Below, piece by piece: positions 56,993 through 64,000 of a stretch of DNA of 64,000 nt. The stretch is taken from positions 1 to 64,000 of the forward strand of contig NZ_LZSG01000029.1 of the NCBI RefSeq assembly GCF_001665395.1. Direction: 5' to 3'. Under the pieces are notes generated by a model that saw only the letters and a list, made by a program, of their open reading frames with translations, ran no database searches and had not been told where the DNA came from. Source of the DNA: Mycobacterium sp. 1164966.3 (GTDB lineage: Bacteria > Actinomycetota > Actinomycetes > Mycobacteriales > Mycobacteriaceae). Position numbers and translations under genes: made by a program. Position 1 is the stretch's first letter. Each line of letters begins with the position of its first letter.

Positions 56993-57005
56993 GCCTGCCA
57001 GGTCC

Positions 57006-57431
57006 TCATGGCCGCGGCTGGACGTCCACGCTCGGCGGCCGGGGCGACGGCTCTGGACGCATCGAGCGCCGCACGATGCTGAAGGTGACGGCGCCGACGG
57101 CCAGCGTCGCGGCGGCGGCCCCGGCGATCAGCCACGGCCGCTTGTTGTGACGTCGGGACTGACGCGCTTCCTGGAATGCCTGCGGCAGGTTGGTGACCAC
57201 TTCCTGGGCGGCGGCCAGTTCCTGAGCGAGCGACTCCTGGGCGGCGGCGAGTTCTCTGGCCAGCCTGCCTTCTCGATAACGGCGGCGCAGCGACGAGGCG
57301 GTTGTCTGCGCAGATTGCAGCCCGATCCCGGCAAGGCCTCGCGTGACATCCATCGGCCCCACCGCCGAGTAAGTCAGGCCGCGGGTCAATCGCTCCTGAG
57401 GGGTTAGCCGGGCTTGCGTCTTCGCGCTCAT
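57006..57431 (-). CDS. cwsA: CwsA, cell-wall synthesis and cell-shape protein
   Basis: 141 aa, matching Rv0008c. N-terminal amphipathic region (LTRGLTYSAVGPMDVTRGLAGIGLQ), helical QESLAQELAAAQEVV segment, and one membrane helix near residues 105-125 with the short C-terminal tail RRSMRPEPSPRPPSVDVQPRP facing out. CwsA interacts with CrgA and Wag31 at poles and septum. ATG 57431 is chosen by homology and AAAGG upstream. It marks the right end of the accessory insert. Confidence 0.9.
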   Translation of the reverse strand: MSAKTQARLTPQERLTRGLTYSAVGPMDVTRGLAGIGLQSAQTTASSLRRRYREGRLARELAAAQESLAQELAAAQEVVTNLPQAFQEARQSRRHNKRPWLIAGAAAATLAVGAVTFSIVRRSMRPEPSPRPPSVDVQPRP

Positions 57432-57526
57432 TTGCCGCCTTTCTGTAGCCGCCGTTTCTCCAACATCCCCACAGACTGCCACCGTCGGGCCGCTCGTGAC
57501 ACCCGATGCGGCCGCGCACCGGCGTG

Positions 57527-58075
57527 ATGGCAGACTGTGTTCCCGTGACCAACAGCCCCCATCAGACCGCCACCGCCACGCTGCACACCAACCGCGGTGA
57601 CATCAAGATCGCCCTGTTCGGAAACCACGCGCCCAAAACTGTCGCGAATTTCGTCGGCCTGGCGCAGGGAACCAAGGAGTACTCGACCCAGAACGCATCG
57701 GGCGGGCCTTCCGGTCCGTTCTACGATGGCGCGGTCTTTCACCGGGTGATCAAGGGTTTCATGATCCAGGGCGGCGACCCGACCGGAACCGGCCGCGGCG
57801 GCCCGGGCTACAAGTTCGCCGACGAGTTCCACCCCGAGCTGCAATTCGACAAGCCCTATCTGCTGGCGATGGCCAACGCGGGTCCGGGCACCAACGGCTC
57901 ACAGTTCTTCATCACCGTCGGGCAGACGCCTCACCTCAACCGGCGGCACACGATCTTCGGCGAAGTGACCGATCCCGAGTCGCAGCGGGTTGTCGACACC
58001 ATTGCCACCACCCCCACCGACGGCAACGACCGGCCCACCGAGCCGGTTGTCATCGAGTCGATCACGATCTCGTAA
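57527..58075 (+). CDS. ppiA: peptidyl-prolyl cis-trans isomerase A (cyclophilin)
   Basis: 182 aa, the same length as Rv0009. Cyclophilin core with [33 protein letters not shown] (active-site Arg and Phe), [18 protein letters not shown] and the [11 protein letters not shown] loop. ATG 57527 is chosen; GTG and ATG codons just upstream are alternatives. No signal peptide. Divergent from cwsA. Confidence 0.95.
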   Translation: MADCVPVTNSPHQTATATLHTNRGDIKIALFGNHAPKTVANFVGLAQGTKEYSTQNASGGPSGPFYDGAVFHRVIKGFMIQGGDPTGTGRGGPGYKFADEFHPELQFDKPYLLAMANAGPGTNGSQFFITVGQTPHLNRRHTIFGEVTDPESQRVVDTIATTPTDGNDRPTEPVVIESITIS

Positions 58076-58091
58076 GCGGCACGGCCCAGGC

Positions 58092-58158
58092 GCCGCGAGG
58101 GTGCGCAAAATGCCGTCCGCGACGGCGTGTCGGTGTACATACTGCGCACGCTCGCCGG
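58092..58158. repeat. dispersed intergenic inverted repeat, copy 2
   Basis: Reverse-complement copy of the element at 3375-3439. Arms GCGAGGGTGCGCA (58095-58107) and TGCGCACGCTCGC (58143-58155) pair with one mismatch; the inner blocks GCGCAAAATGCCGTCC and CGGCGTGTCG match copy 1. It lies between the convergent ppiA and Rv0010c-like genes. Confidence 0.7.
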
Positions 58159-58166
58159 GAAGCGCA

Positions 58167-58580
58167 CTAACCGGCGTAGCCGGCGTCGGTGAGCGCGTCG
58201 AGCACGTCCACCGGATCGGTTCCGAGGTCCCAGCGGGACAGCACGGTCAGCCCGCCGTTGGCCGTTTCGATCTCGAGCAACCGCACTGTGCGGGCCCAGC
58301 GGCGGAACTCGGTGATCCGGATGATCTTGATGTCGGAGGGTTGCAATAGCTGCGTGCGGAACCACCCTCGCACGGCCAGGCGAGCGGAGGTAATTGCCAG
58401 CTTTGGACGCGCGCGCCACGAGAAGCCCGCAAACAAGATCAAACCCAGTGCGGCAATGCCCGCCATAACGCGCCCCGGCGCGTCTGTGACCACGGTCACA
58501 CCGGCGATAGCCATCATGACACCCACAACGCCGCAACCTGCGATTCCAGCGGCGGGAGGCTCCCATTGAGTTTGCTGCAT
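58167..58580 (-). CDS. Rv0010c-like membrane protein with PH-like domain
   Basis: 137 aa. Two hydrophobic segments near the N-terminus (about residues 12-48), then a small PH-like beta domain (LAITSARLAVRGWFRTQLLQPSDIKIIRITEF, then RLLEIETANGGLTVLSRWDLGTDPVDVLDAL). ATG 58580 is chosen by homology to Rv0010c. Function unknown. Downstream of crgA on the same strand, with a palindrome-bearing gap between them. Confidence 0.85.
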   Translation of the reverse strand: MQQTQWEPPAAGIAGCGVVGVMMAIAGVTVVTDAPGRVMAGIAALGLILFAGFSWRARPKLAITSARLAVRGWFRTQLLQPSDIKIIRITEFRRWARTVRLLEIETANGGLTVLSRWDLGTDPVDVLDALTDAGYAG

Positions 58581-58615
58581 GCGGGTTCTACACCCTCCCA
58601 CCACTGGCGATGCAG

Positions 58616-58664
58616 TTATCCACAAGCGCTATCAACAGTGGGGATAAATCACACGCGTGTGATT
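58616..58664. promoter_or_regulatory. DnaA-box pair and 18-bp palindrome between crgA and Rv0010c-like gene
   Basis: TTATCCACA (58616-58624) is a perfect DnaA box. TTATCCCCA (minus strand, 58637-58645) is a one-mismatch box facing it. They are followed at once by the perfect palindrome AATCACACGCGTGTGATT (58647-58664). The cluster is upstream of the Rv0010c-like gene and downstream of crgA. Confidence 0.6.
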
Positions 58665-58735
58665 GAGGGGCGGGTAAGTTGCTGGCTCAGTAAAGAATTG
58701 CCACCAAAATGAATTCATCACATGTCTAAGGTTGC

Positions 58736-59017
58736 TCAGTGCCAGCGCATCGTGAGCAACAATCCAGTGATCATGAAAGCGAACGCGATGGCGTAGTTCC
58801 ACGGCCCCAGTTCCGCCATCCAGTGCAGGGCGGCCGGGGCCTGGCTGCCCACCGCCGCCAACTGGAACACCATCAGCCAGACCAGGCCGATCAGCATCAG
58901 ACCGACGAACAACGCGACGAACCACACGCTCGACGGTCCGACCTTGACTTTCACCGGTGTGCGGCTCACCGCGCTGACGGTGAAGTCGTTCTTCTTGCGG
59001 ACCTTGGACTTGGGCAT
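58736..59017 (-). CDS. crgA: cell division protein CrgA
   Basis: A 93-aa protein with two membrane helices (about 32-54 and 72-90), a basic N-terminus ([11 protein letters not shown]) and the family motif [14 protein letters not shown]. CrgA coordinates FtsZ, FtsQ, FtsI/PBP and CwsA at the septum. ATG 59017 follows GAGGAAATC. The partner genes cwsA and pbpA/pknAB are in the same neighbourhood. Confidence 0.95.
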   Translation of the reverse strand: MPKSKVRKKNDFTVSAVSRTPVKVKVGPSSVWFVALFVGLMLIGLVWLMVFQLAAVGSQAPAALHWMAELGPWNYAIAFAFMITGLLLTMRWH

Positions 59018-59143
59018 GATTTCCTCGGGCTACCTCGGGAACACACTGGGCGGGACGGATGCAACGATAACGAAGCATGCCCAGGCTATGGCTCGGCTAC
59101 GAGACTAACCCACCTGGGACCGCGACCGAGGAACGGAACTCCG

Positions 59144-59905
59144 ATGAAACGTGCGCAGGACGCGACGGATGCGCGCCGCTCATCGTGGCGTTTCGGTGTG
59201 CCGTTGGTGTGCCTGCTGGCCGGTCTGCTGCTGGCCGCGACGCACGGGGTATCCGGCGGCGCCGAAATCCGTCGCAGTGACGCACCACGGCTGGTCGACC
59301 TGGTCCGCGAGACACGGTCATCGGTGAGCCGTCTGGACGCCGAGCGCAACGAACTGGCCGGCAAGATCGACGCGGCGCACGGCAGGTCTTCGGACACCGC
59401 GCTCGCGGCGATGCTGCGGCGGTCCGCCGAGCTGGCCGGTGAGGCAGGCATGAACCCGGTCCACGGGCCGGGTTTGGTGGTCACCCTCGACGATGCGCAG
59501 CGCGACGCCAATGGCCGTTTTCCGCGCGACGCCTCCCCTGACGACCTGGTGGTGCATCAGCAAGATATCGAGGCCGTCCTCAACGCGTTGTGGAGCGCGG
59601 ACGCCGAGGCGATCCAGATGCAGGACCAGCGAATCATTGCGACCTCGATGCCCCGCTGTGTGGGCAACACGTTGCTGCTCAACGGCCGCACCTACAGCCC
59701 GCCGTACACGATCACCGCGATCGGCAATGCCTCGGCCATGCAGGCCGCCCTCGCCGCCGCTCCCCTGGTGACCCTCTACAAGCAGTACGTGGTCCGATTC
59801 GGTCTGGGCTACCGCGAAGAGGTCAAGCCGGACGTGCAGATCGTCGGGCGCACCGAGCCGGTCCGGATGCACTTCGCCCAGCCCGCCGGGCCTATCGGCT
59901 ACTGA
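59144..59905 (+). CDS. DUF881 membrane-anchored protein (Rv0012-type)
   Basis: 253 aa. One N-terminal membrane helix (FGVPLVCLLAGLLLAATHGV), a short coiled coil (SSVSRLDAERNELAGKI), then the DUF881 domain (GPGLVVTLDDA, VHQQDIEAVLNALWSADAEAIQMQDQRI). ATG 59144 is preceded by GAGGAACGG. DUF881 proteins are common beside division genes in Gram-positives, and Rv0012 has been tied to cell-division control; the molecular role is not clear. It is 15 bp before trpG. Confidence 0.88.
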   Translation: MKRAQDATDARRSSWRFGVPLVCLLAGLLLAATHGVSGGAEIRRSDAPRLVDLVRETRSSVSRLDAERNELAGKIDAAHGRSSDTALAAMLRRSAELAGEAGMNPVHGPGLVVTLDDAQRDANGRFPRDASPDDLVVHQQDIEAVLNALWSADAEAIQMQDQRIIATSMPRCVGNTLLLNGRTYSPPYTITAIGNASAMQAALAAAPLVTLYKQYVVRFGLGYREEVKPDVQIVGRTEPVRMHFAQPAGPIGY

Positions 59906-59920
59906 AGGTAGCCTGGCACG

Positions 59921-60601
59921 ATGCGGATCCTGGTCGTCGACAACTACGACAGCTTCGTCTTCAACCTGGTGCAATACCTCGGACAGCTCGGTGTCGAGGC
60001 CCAGGTGTGGCGCAACGACGACGCCCGGTTGTCCGACAAGACCGTTGAGCAGTTCGACGGCGTGCTGCTGAGCCCGGGTCCGGGCACCCCGGAACGGGCC
60101 GGCGCGTCGATCAATCTGGTGCGTGCGTGCGCTGCGGCGCGGACCCCGCTGCTGGGGGTCTGCCTGGGACACCAAGCCATCGGCGTCGCGTTCGGGGCCA
60201 CCGTCGACCGCGCCCCAGAGCTGCTGCACGGCAAGACCAGCCACGTATTCCATACGAATTCCGGTGTGCTGCAAGGCCTTCCGGATCCATTTACGGCAAC
60301 CCGGTACCATTCGCTGACCATCCTGCCGGAGTCGCTGCCGACGGTGCTCGAGGTCACGGCGCGCACCCGCAGCGGCGTGATCATGGGTGTGCGACACACC
60401 GAACTACCGATCCACGGCGTCCAGTTCCATCCCGAGTCGATCCTGACCGAGGGCGGCCACCGGATGCTGGCCAACTGGCTCGAGTTCTGTGGGTGGACGC
60501 GAGACGACACACTGGTTCGCCGGCTGGAGAATGAGGTACTCGCCGCGGTGCGGCCACACCTGCCGGCTGAAAGCGAGGCTACTGGCCGAACGTCAGCGTG
60601 A
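59921..60601 (+). CDS. trpG: glutamine amidotransferase, anthranilate / aminodeoxychorismate synthase component II
   Basis: A 226-aa class I amidotransferase. The nucleophile Cys is in LLGVCLGHQAIG, and the His-Glu pair in GVQFHPESIL. It releases ammonia from glutamine for anthranilate (TrpE) or 4-amino-4-deoxychorismate (PabB) synthesis; no trpE is nearby, so it is probably shared, as in many bacteria. The last 23 bp overlap the convergent pknB end. Confidence 0.93.
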   Translation: MRILVVDNYDSFVFNLVQYLGQLGVEAQVWRNDDARLSDKTVEQFDGVLLSPGPGTPERAGASINLVRACAAARTPLLGVCLGHQAIGVAFGATVDRAPELLHGKTSHVFHTNSGVLQGLPDPFTATRYHSLTILPESLPTVLEVTARTRSGVIMGVRHTELPIHGVQFHPESILTEGGHRMLANWLEFCGWTRDDTLVRRLENEVLAAVRPHLPAESEATGRTSA

Positions 60602-62456
60602 TGATTCCGCTGTAGTTGACCGGCGTCCCAGCCGACGGGCTTTGCGAGATGACTTTGTTGTGTCCGGCCCCGCCGGCGTCCACGTCGGGGCCCCGGTCCA
60701 GCGCGCCTGTCCATCCCAGGTTGCGAAGTCGCGGTTCGGCGTCGACCCAGAACATGCCGCGCACGTCGGGCATCACGAACTGGTTGCCCTTGGAGACCTG
60801 CAATTCGATCACCGAGTCGACGGCGGCGGGCTGGCCCGGGGGCGGACTGGTGCCGATCACCTCGCCTTTCGGACGGGGGCTGTCCACGTCGGCCTGACTG
60901 AACTTGCTGAAGCCGTAAACGGTCAGGTTCTTCTGCGCCAATTCAACGGTTTGTCCCTTGACGTCGGGGACCTGTTTGGTCTCCGGCCCGGAGCCGATGA
61001 TGACGGTGATCACGTTGGTGATCGCATACGACTGGGTGGCCGGGGGGTTGGTCCCGATGACCTTGCCCGCCTGCTCGGGGGTCGACGCCGAGGTCGTCTG
61101 CTTGAACTTGCTGAACCCGGCCCGCTTCAGCCGGTCGACCGCCTCGGTGTAGGTCATCGAGGTGACGTCGGGTATTTCGCGTTGCTCGGGACCGGTCGAG
61201 ACGTTGATGGTGATCACGTCGCCCGCACCCACCGAGGTATTGGCGCCGGGCTCGGTGCCGATGACATGGTCGGGCGGGATCGTCGAGTCGGGCTTCTGCT
61301 GGGTGCGTGTCTTGAAGCCCTTGTTCTGCAGCGAGGCAATGGCATCGGCCGACACTTGACCGCGCACGTCGGGCACCTGAACGTCTCGGGGGTTTCCGCC
61401 GAACGCGTTGAAGCCGATGACGACGACGATCGTCAGCACCGCCAGCACGGCGACCACGGCGGCCCAGCGGCCGATCGAACCGCCGCCGCGGTCGCCGTCG
61501 TCGTCGAAGTTCTGCCTGGGCAACGGATCGGTGCGCGGTCCGCCGTACCCCCCACCGCCGGACGACAGCAGCGAGCTCCGGTCGGCGTCGGTCAGCACCT
61601 TGGGCGCCTCGGGTGTCTCACCGTTGTGCACCCGAACCAGGTCGGCACGCATCTCGGCCGCGGTCTGGTAGCGGTTGTCGGGGTTCTTGGCCAGCGCTTT
61701 GAGAACGACGGCGTCGAGGTCGGCGGAGATCCCCTCGTGTCGTTCCGACGGCGGAACGGGGTCCTCGCGGACATGCTGATAGGCCACCGCGACGGGCGAG
61801 TCGCCGGTGAAAGGTGGTTCGCCGGTGACGATTTCGTAAAGCACGCAGCCCAGTGAATAGACGTCGGACCGGGCGTCGACGGAGTCGCCGCGGGCCTGTT
61901 CGGGCGAAAGGTATTGCGCGGTCCCGATCACCGCCGCCGTCTGGGTGACGCTGTTGCCGCCGTCGGCGATGGCGCGGGCGATGCCGAAGTCCATCACCTT
62001 GACCGCGTTGGTGGTGCTGATCATGATGTTCGCCGGCTTGACGTCGCGGTGAATGATGCCGTTCTGGTGGCTGAAGTTCAGCGCCTGGCAGGCGTCGGCG
62101 ATGATCTCGATGGCTCGCCGGGGCGGCATCGGACCGTCGGTGTGCACGATGTCGCGCAGCGTGACGCCGTCGACGTACTCCATCACGATGTACGGCAGCG
62201 GGCCCGACGGCGTTTCCGCCTCGCCGGTGTCATACACCGCGACTATCGACGGGTGGTTCAGCGCCGCCGCGTTTTGCGCCTCGCGCCGGAAGCGCAGGTA
62301 GAAGCTGGGGTCGCGGGCCAGATCCGCGCGCAGCACCTTTACCGCGACCTCGCGGTGCAAGCGGAGGTCGCGGGCCAGATGAACCTCGGACATACCCCCG
62401 AAACCGAGGATGTCGCCCAGTTCATAGCGGTCGGACAGGTGCTGGGGGGTCGTCAT
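60579..62456 (-). CDS. pknB: Ser/Thr protein kinase PknB with PASTA repeats
   Basis: 625 aa. Kinase domain 1-280 with [26 protein letters not shown] and the activation loop [17 protein letters not shown], which has both regulatory threonines. Juxtamembrane linker, membrane helix about 332-352 ([19 protein letters not shown]), then four PASTA domains that bind muropeptides or lipid II. It phosphorylates CwlM, the MurJ pseudokinase, GarA and others, and is essential for growth in M. tuberculosis. ATG 62456 overlaps the pknA stop. Confidence 0.97.
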   Translation of the reverse strand: MTTPQHLSDRYELGDILGFGGMSEVHLARDLRLHREVAVKVLRADLARDPSFYLRFRREAQNAAALNHPSIVAVYDTGEAETPSGPLPYIVMEYVDGVTLRDIVHTDGPMPPRRAIEIIADACQALNFSHQNGIIHRDVKPANIMISTTNAVKVMDFGIARAIADGGNSVTQTAAVIGTAQYLSPEQARGDSVDARSDVYSLGCVLYEIVTGEPPFTGDSPVAVAYQHVREDPVPPSERHEGISADLDAVVLKALAKNPDNRYQTAAEMRADLVRVHNGETPEAPKVLTDADRSSLLSSGGGGYGGPRTDPLPRQNFDDDGDRGGGSIGRWAAVVAVLAVLTIVVVIGFNAFGGNPRDVQVPDVRGQVSADAIASLQNKGFKTRTQQKPDSTIPPDHVIGTEPGANTSVGAGDVITINVSTGPEQREIPDVTSMTYTEAVDRLKRAGFSKFKQTTSASTPEQAGKVIGTNPPATQSYAITNVITVIIGSGPETKQVPDVKGQTVELAQKNLTVYGFSKFSQADVDSPRPKGEVIGTSPPPGQPAAVDSVIELQVSKGNQFVMPDVRGMFWVDAEPRLRNLGWTGALDRGPDVDAGGAGHNKVISQSPSAGTPVNYSGIITLTFGQ

Positions 62457-63754
62457 TCCGGTGTCTCATGTCGGGCCGGCGAGTGACCGGGTTGCGGCAT
62501 CAACCTGACAACCCAGCCGAGTTCGGCCGGTTGACGTCCAGAATTACCCGTTTCCGCGCGATCCGTCCAATTCAGTCCGGGCCGGTCGGACGCCATCCCG
62601 CTGGGGGTGTTGCTGGCCGGGGTTCCGGTGTCGGTGAACGTCGGTGTGGGCGACTCGTTTCCGCCGCGATTCATCACAATGAGCACGGCGATGATGATCG
62701 CCAGGGCTCCGAGCACCCCGGCGGCCCACAGCAGCGCGCGCTGCCCGGAGGAAAAGGTGCGCCGGGCCGGCGGGCGGCGACCCCCGGTCGACGGTCGGGA
62801 CCGCGCCGCAGCGGCGGTTCGGCCGCTCGGCGTGGCAGCGACCCTGGCCGGCGTGGCCGACGGGATGGCGGCCGGGGACGCCCGGCCCGGCGGCGGTGAC
62901 TGGCTGGGCCGCGGCGGCCGCCGGCCGGCCCGCACCGCGGCGACGGCGTCGGCGAACGGTCCCCCGCTGCGGTAGCGCATCTGCGGGTTCTTGACCAGAG
63001 TGATCTCGATGAGCTCCCGCACATTGGCCGGCAGCTCGGTGGGCAATGGCGGCGGCGGCTCCTTGATGTGCTTCATCGCCACCGTCAGCGCACCGTCGCC
63101 GATGAACGGCCGCTTACCCGAAACCGCTTCGTAGCCAACGACTCCCAGGGCATAGACATCACTGGCCGGGGTGGCTTCGTGGCCCAGCGCCTGTTCGGGT
63201 GCGATGTATTGAGCGGTGCCCATCACCATGCCGGTCTGGGTCACCGGCGCCGCGTCGACGGCCTTGGCGATACCGAAGTCGGTGATCTTCACCTGACCGG
63301 TGGGCGTGATCATGATGTTGCCCGGTTTCACGTCGCGGTGGACCAGACCGGCGGCGTGCGCGACTTGAAGTGCCCGGCCGGTCTGCTCGAGCATGTCCAG
63401 CGCGTGCCGCAACGACAGCCGGCCGGTCCGCTTGAGCACCGAGTTCAGCGGCTCGCCGTTGACCAGCTCCATGACCAGATAGGCGGTCCGGCCCTCTCCG
63501 TTCATCTGGCTCTCGCCGTAATCGTGGACCTGGGCGATCCCGGGATGGTTGAGCATCGCCGTGGTCCGCGCCTCAGCGCGGAACCGTTCGATGAATTCGG
63601 GATCCTGGGAGAACTCCGCTTTGAGCACCTTGACAGCGACGCGTCGGCCCAGCCGGCTGTCGACCGCCTCCCAGACTTGCCCCATGCCGCCGGTGGCGAT
63701 GAGGCGCTGCAGGCGGTACCTGCCGGACAGGGTCACACCAACTCGTGGGCTCAT
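62453..63754 (-). CDS. pknA: Ser/Thr protein kinase PknA
   Basis: 433 aa. Kinase domain with [29 protein letters not shown] and the activation loop [18 protein letters not shown] Pro/Ala/Arg-rich linker, one membrane helix ([21 protein letters not shown]) and a short extracellular tail without PASTA domains follow. ATG 63754 is chosen because it overlaps the pbpA stop (ATGA), the standard order in this operon. It acts with PknB on cell shape and division. Confidence 0.95.
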   Translation of the reverse strand: MSPRVGVTLSGRYRLQRLIATGGMGQVWEAVDSRLGRRVAVKVLKAEFSQDPEFIERFRAEARTTAMLNHPGIAQVHDYGESQMNGEGRTAYLVMELVNGEPLNSVLKRTGRLSLRHALDMLEQTGRALQVAHAAGLVHRDVKPGNIMITPTGQVKITDFGIAKAVDAAPVTQTGMVMGTAQYIAPEQALGHEATPASDVYALGVVGYEAVSGKRPFIGDGALTVAMKHIKEPPPPLPTELPANVRELIEITLVKNPQMRYRSGGPFADAVAAVRAGRRPPRPSQSPPPGRASPAAIPSATPARVAATPSGRTAAAARSRPSTGGRRPPARRTFSSGQRALLWAAGVLGALAIIIAVLIVMNRGGNESPTPTFTDTGTPASNTPSGMASDRPGLNWTDRAETGNSGRQPAELGWVVRLMPQPGHSPARHETPE

Positions 63755-64000
63755 GGTCCCCCCTGCAGTGCGGCCGCGATCACGGCCCGCCCGATGGGCG
63801 CCGCAAGCGCACCGCCGGTCGCGGACAGGCGATCGCCGCCGTCCTCCACCAGCACCGCTACCGCAACCTTCGCCTGCTGCGCGGGCGCGAAGGCGATGTA
63901 CCACGCATGCGGTGGAGTATGACGGGGATCGGTGCCGTGCTCTGCGGTACCGGTCTTGGAAGCGATCTGCACGCCGGGAATGGCCCCTTTCTGTTGTGCG
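63751..64000 (-). CDS. pbpA: penicillin-binding protein PbpA, C-terminal part (5' end outside window)
   Basis: The frame is open to the right edge. It contains the transpeptidase K-T-G triad motif (SKTGTAEHG), then [22 protein letters not shown] and a C-terminal helix, as in the class B transpeptidase PbpA (Rv0016c). About 82 residues are visible. The stop overlaps the pknA start. Confidence 0.93.
   Translation of the reverse strand, partial: AQQKGAIPGVQIASKTGTAEHGTDPRHTPPHAWYIAFAPAQQAKVAVAVLVEDGGDRLSATGGALAAPIGRAVIAAALQGGP

Noticed and set aside
47630..57005. attachment-site duplication of the tRNA-Ala 3' end at the right edge of the insert
   Set aside because: No repeat of the T-arm/acceptor sequence was found near 56990-57005, and no integrase is present, so phage- or ICE-type integration is not supported.

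Overview
This is a chromosomal segment of a Mycobacterium, most likely a slow grower. It is high in GC. Gene order and protein sequences follow the M. tuberculosis origin region closely, from Rv3884c-Rv3891c and Rv3906c-Rv3924c on the left of dnaA to Rv0001-Rv0016c on the right. Rv numbers and family names here are recalled, not looked up. A gyrA intein at the classic mycobacterial GyrA site also fits; such inteins are known from M. leprae, M. kansasii, M. gordonae and M. xenopi. I do not assign a species.

Layout: (1) 1-3367: the 3' part of a proline-rich ParA/MinD-type ATPase, a SigI-like ECF sigma factor, and a divergent pair encoding an NmrA-type reductase and an F420/deazaflavin-type nitroreductase. 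(2) 3450-12612: an ESX-2 type VII secretion block on the minus strand (eccA2, eccE2, mycP2, eccD2, a MinD-like ATPase, espG2, esxC, esxD). The genes expected next, PPE69, PE36, eccC2, eccB2 and the esxE/esxF/cpnT group, are absent; a transmembrane Ser/Thr kinase stands in their place. (3) 14977-34761: the conserved flank of the origin. It holds a Rv3906c-like repeat protein, pcnA, mutT4, Rv3909, murJ-pseudokinase, sigM with its anti-sigma factor, trxB2-trxC, cwlM, Rv3916c, then parB-parA-rsmG-jag-yidC-yidD-rnpA-rpmH, with two perfect parS sites. (4) 34762-46357: oriC with dnaA, dnaN, recF, a DciA-like gene, gyrB and the intein-bearing gyrA. (5) 46423-47702: a DUF3566 membrane protein, tRNA-Ile and tRNA-Ala. 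(6) 47703-57005: a 9.3 kb accessory insert between tRNA-Ala and cwsA, which are near neighbours in M. tuberculosis. It carries PE-PPE followed by a cyclase/NB-ARC/TPR regulator, two small proteins, a large LuxR (LAL) regulator and a cytochrome P450. (7) 57006-64000: cwsA, ppiA, Rv0010c, crgA, Rv0012, trpG/pabA, pknB, pknA and the 3' end of pbpA.

How it works together: the core is a replication, segregation and envelope-growth neighbourhood. DnaA, DnaN, gyrase and ParAB/parS handle the chromosome. PknA/PknB, CwlM, the MurJ-pseudokinase fusion, CrgA, CwsA and PbpA are known partners in controlling peptidoglycan synthesis and division. The least described parts are the reduced ESX-2 locus with its kinase neighbour, and the island at 47.7-57.0 kb. 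In the island a near-identical 14-bp dyad lies upstream of both a small-protein gene and the P450 gene, on either side of the LuxR regulator. Several intergenic repeats and strong palindromes are also reported.
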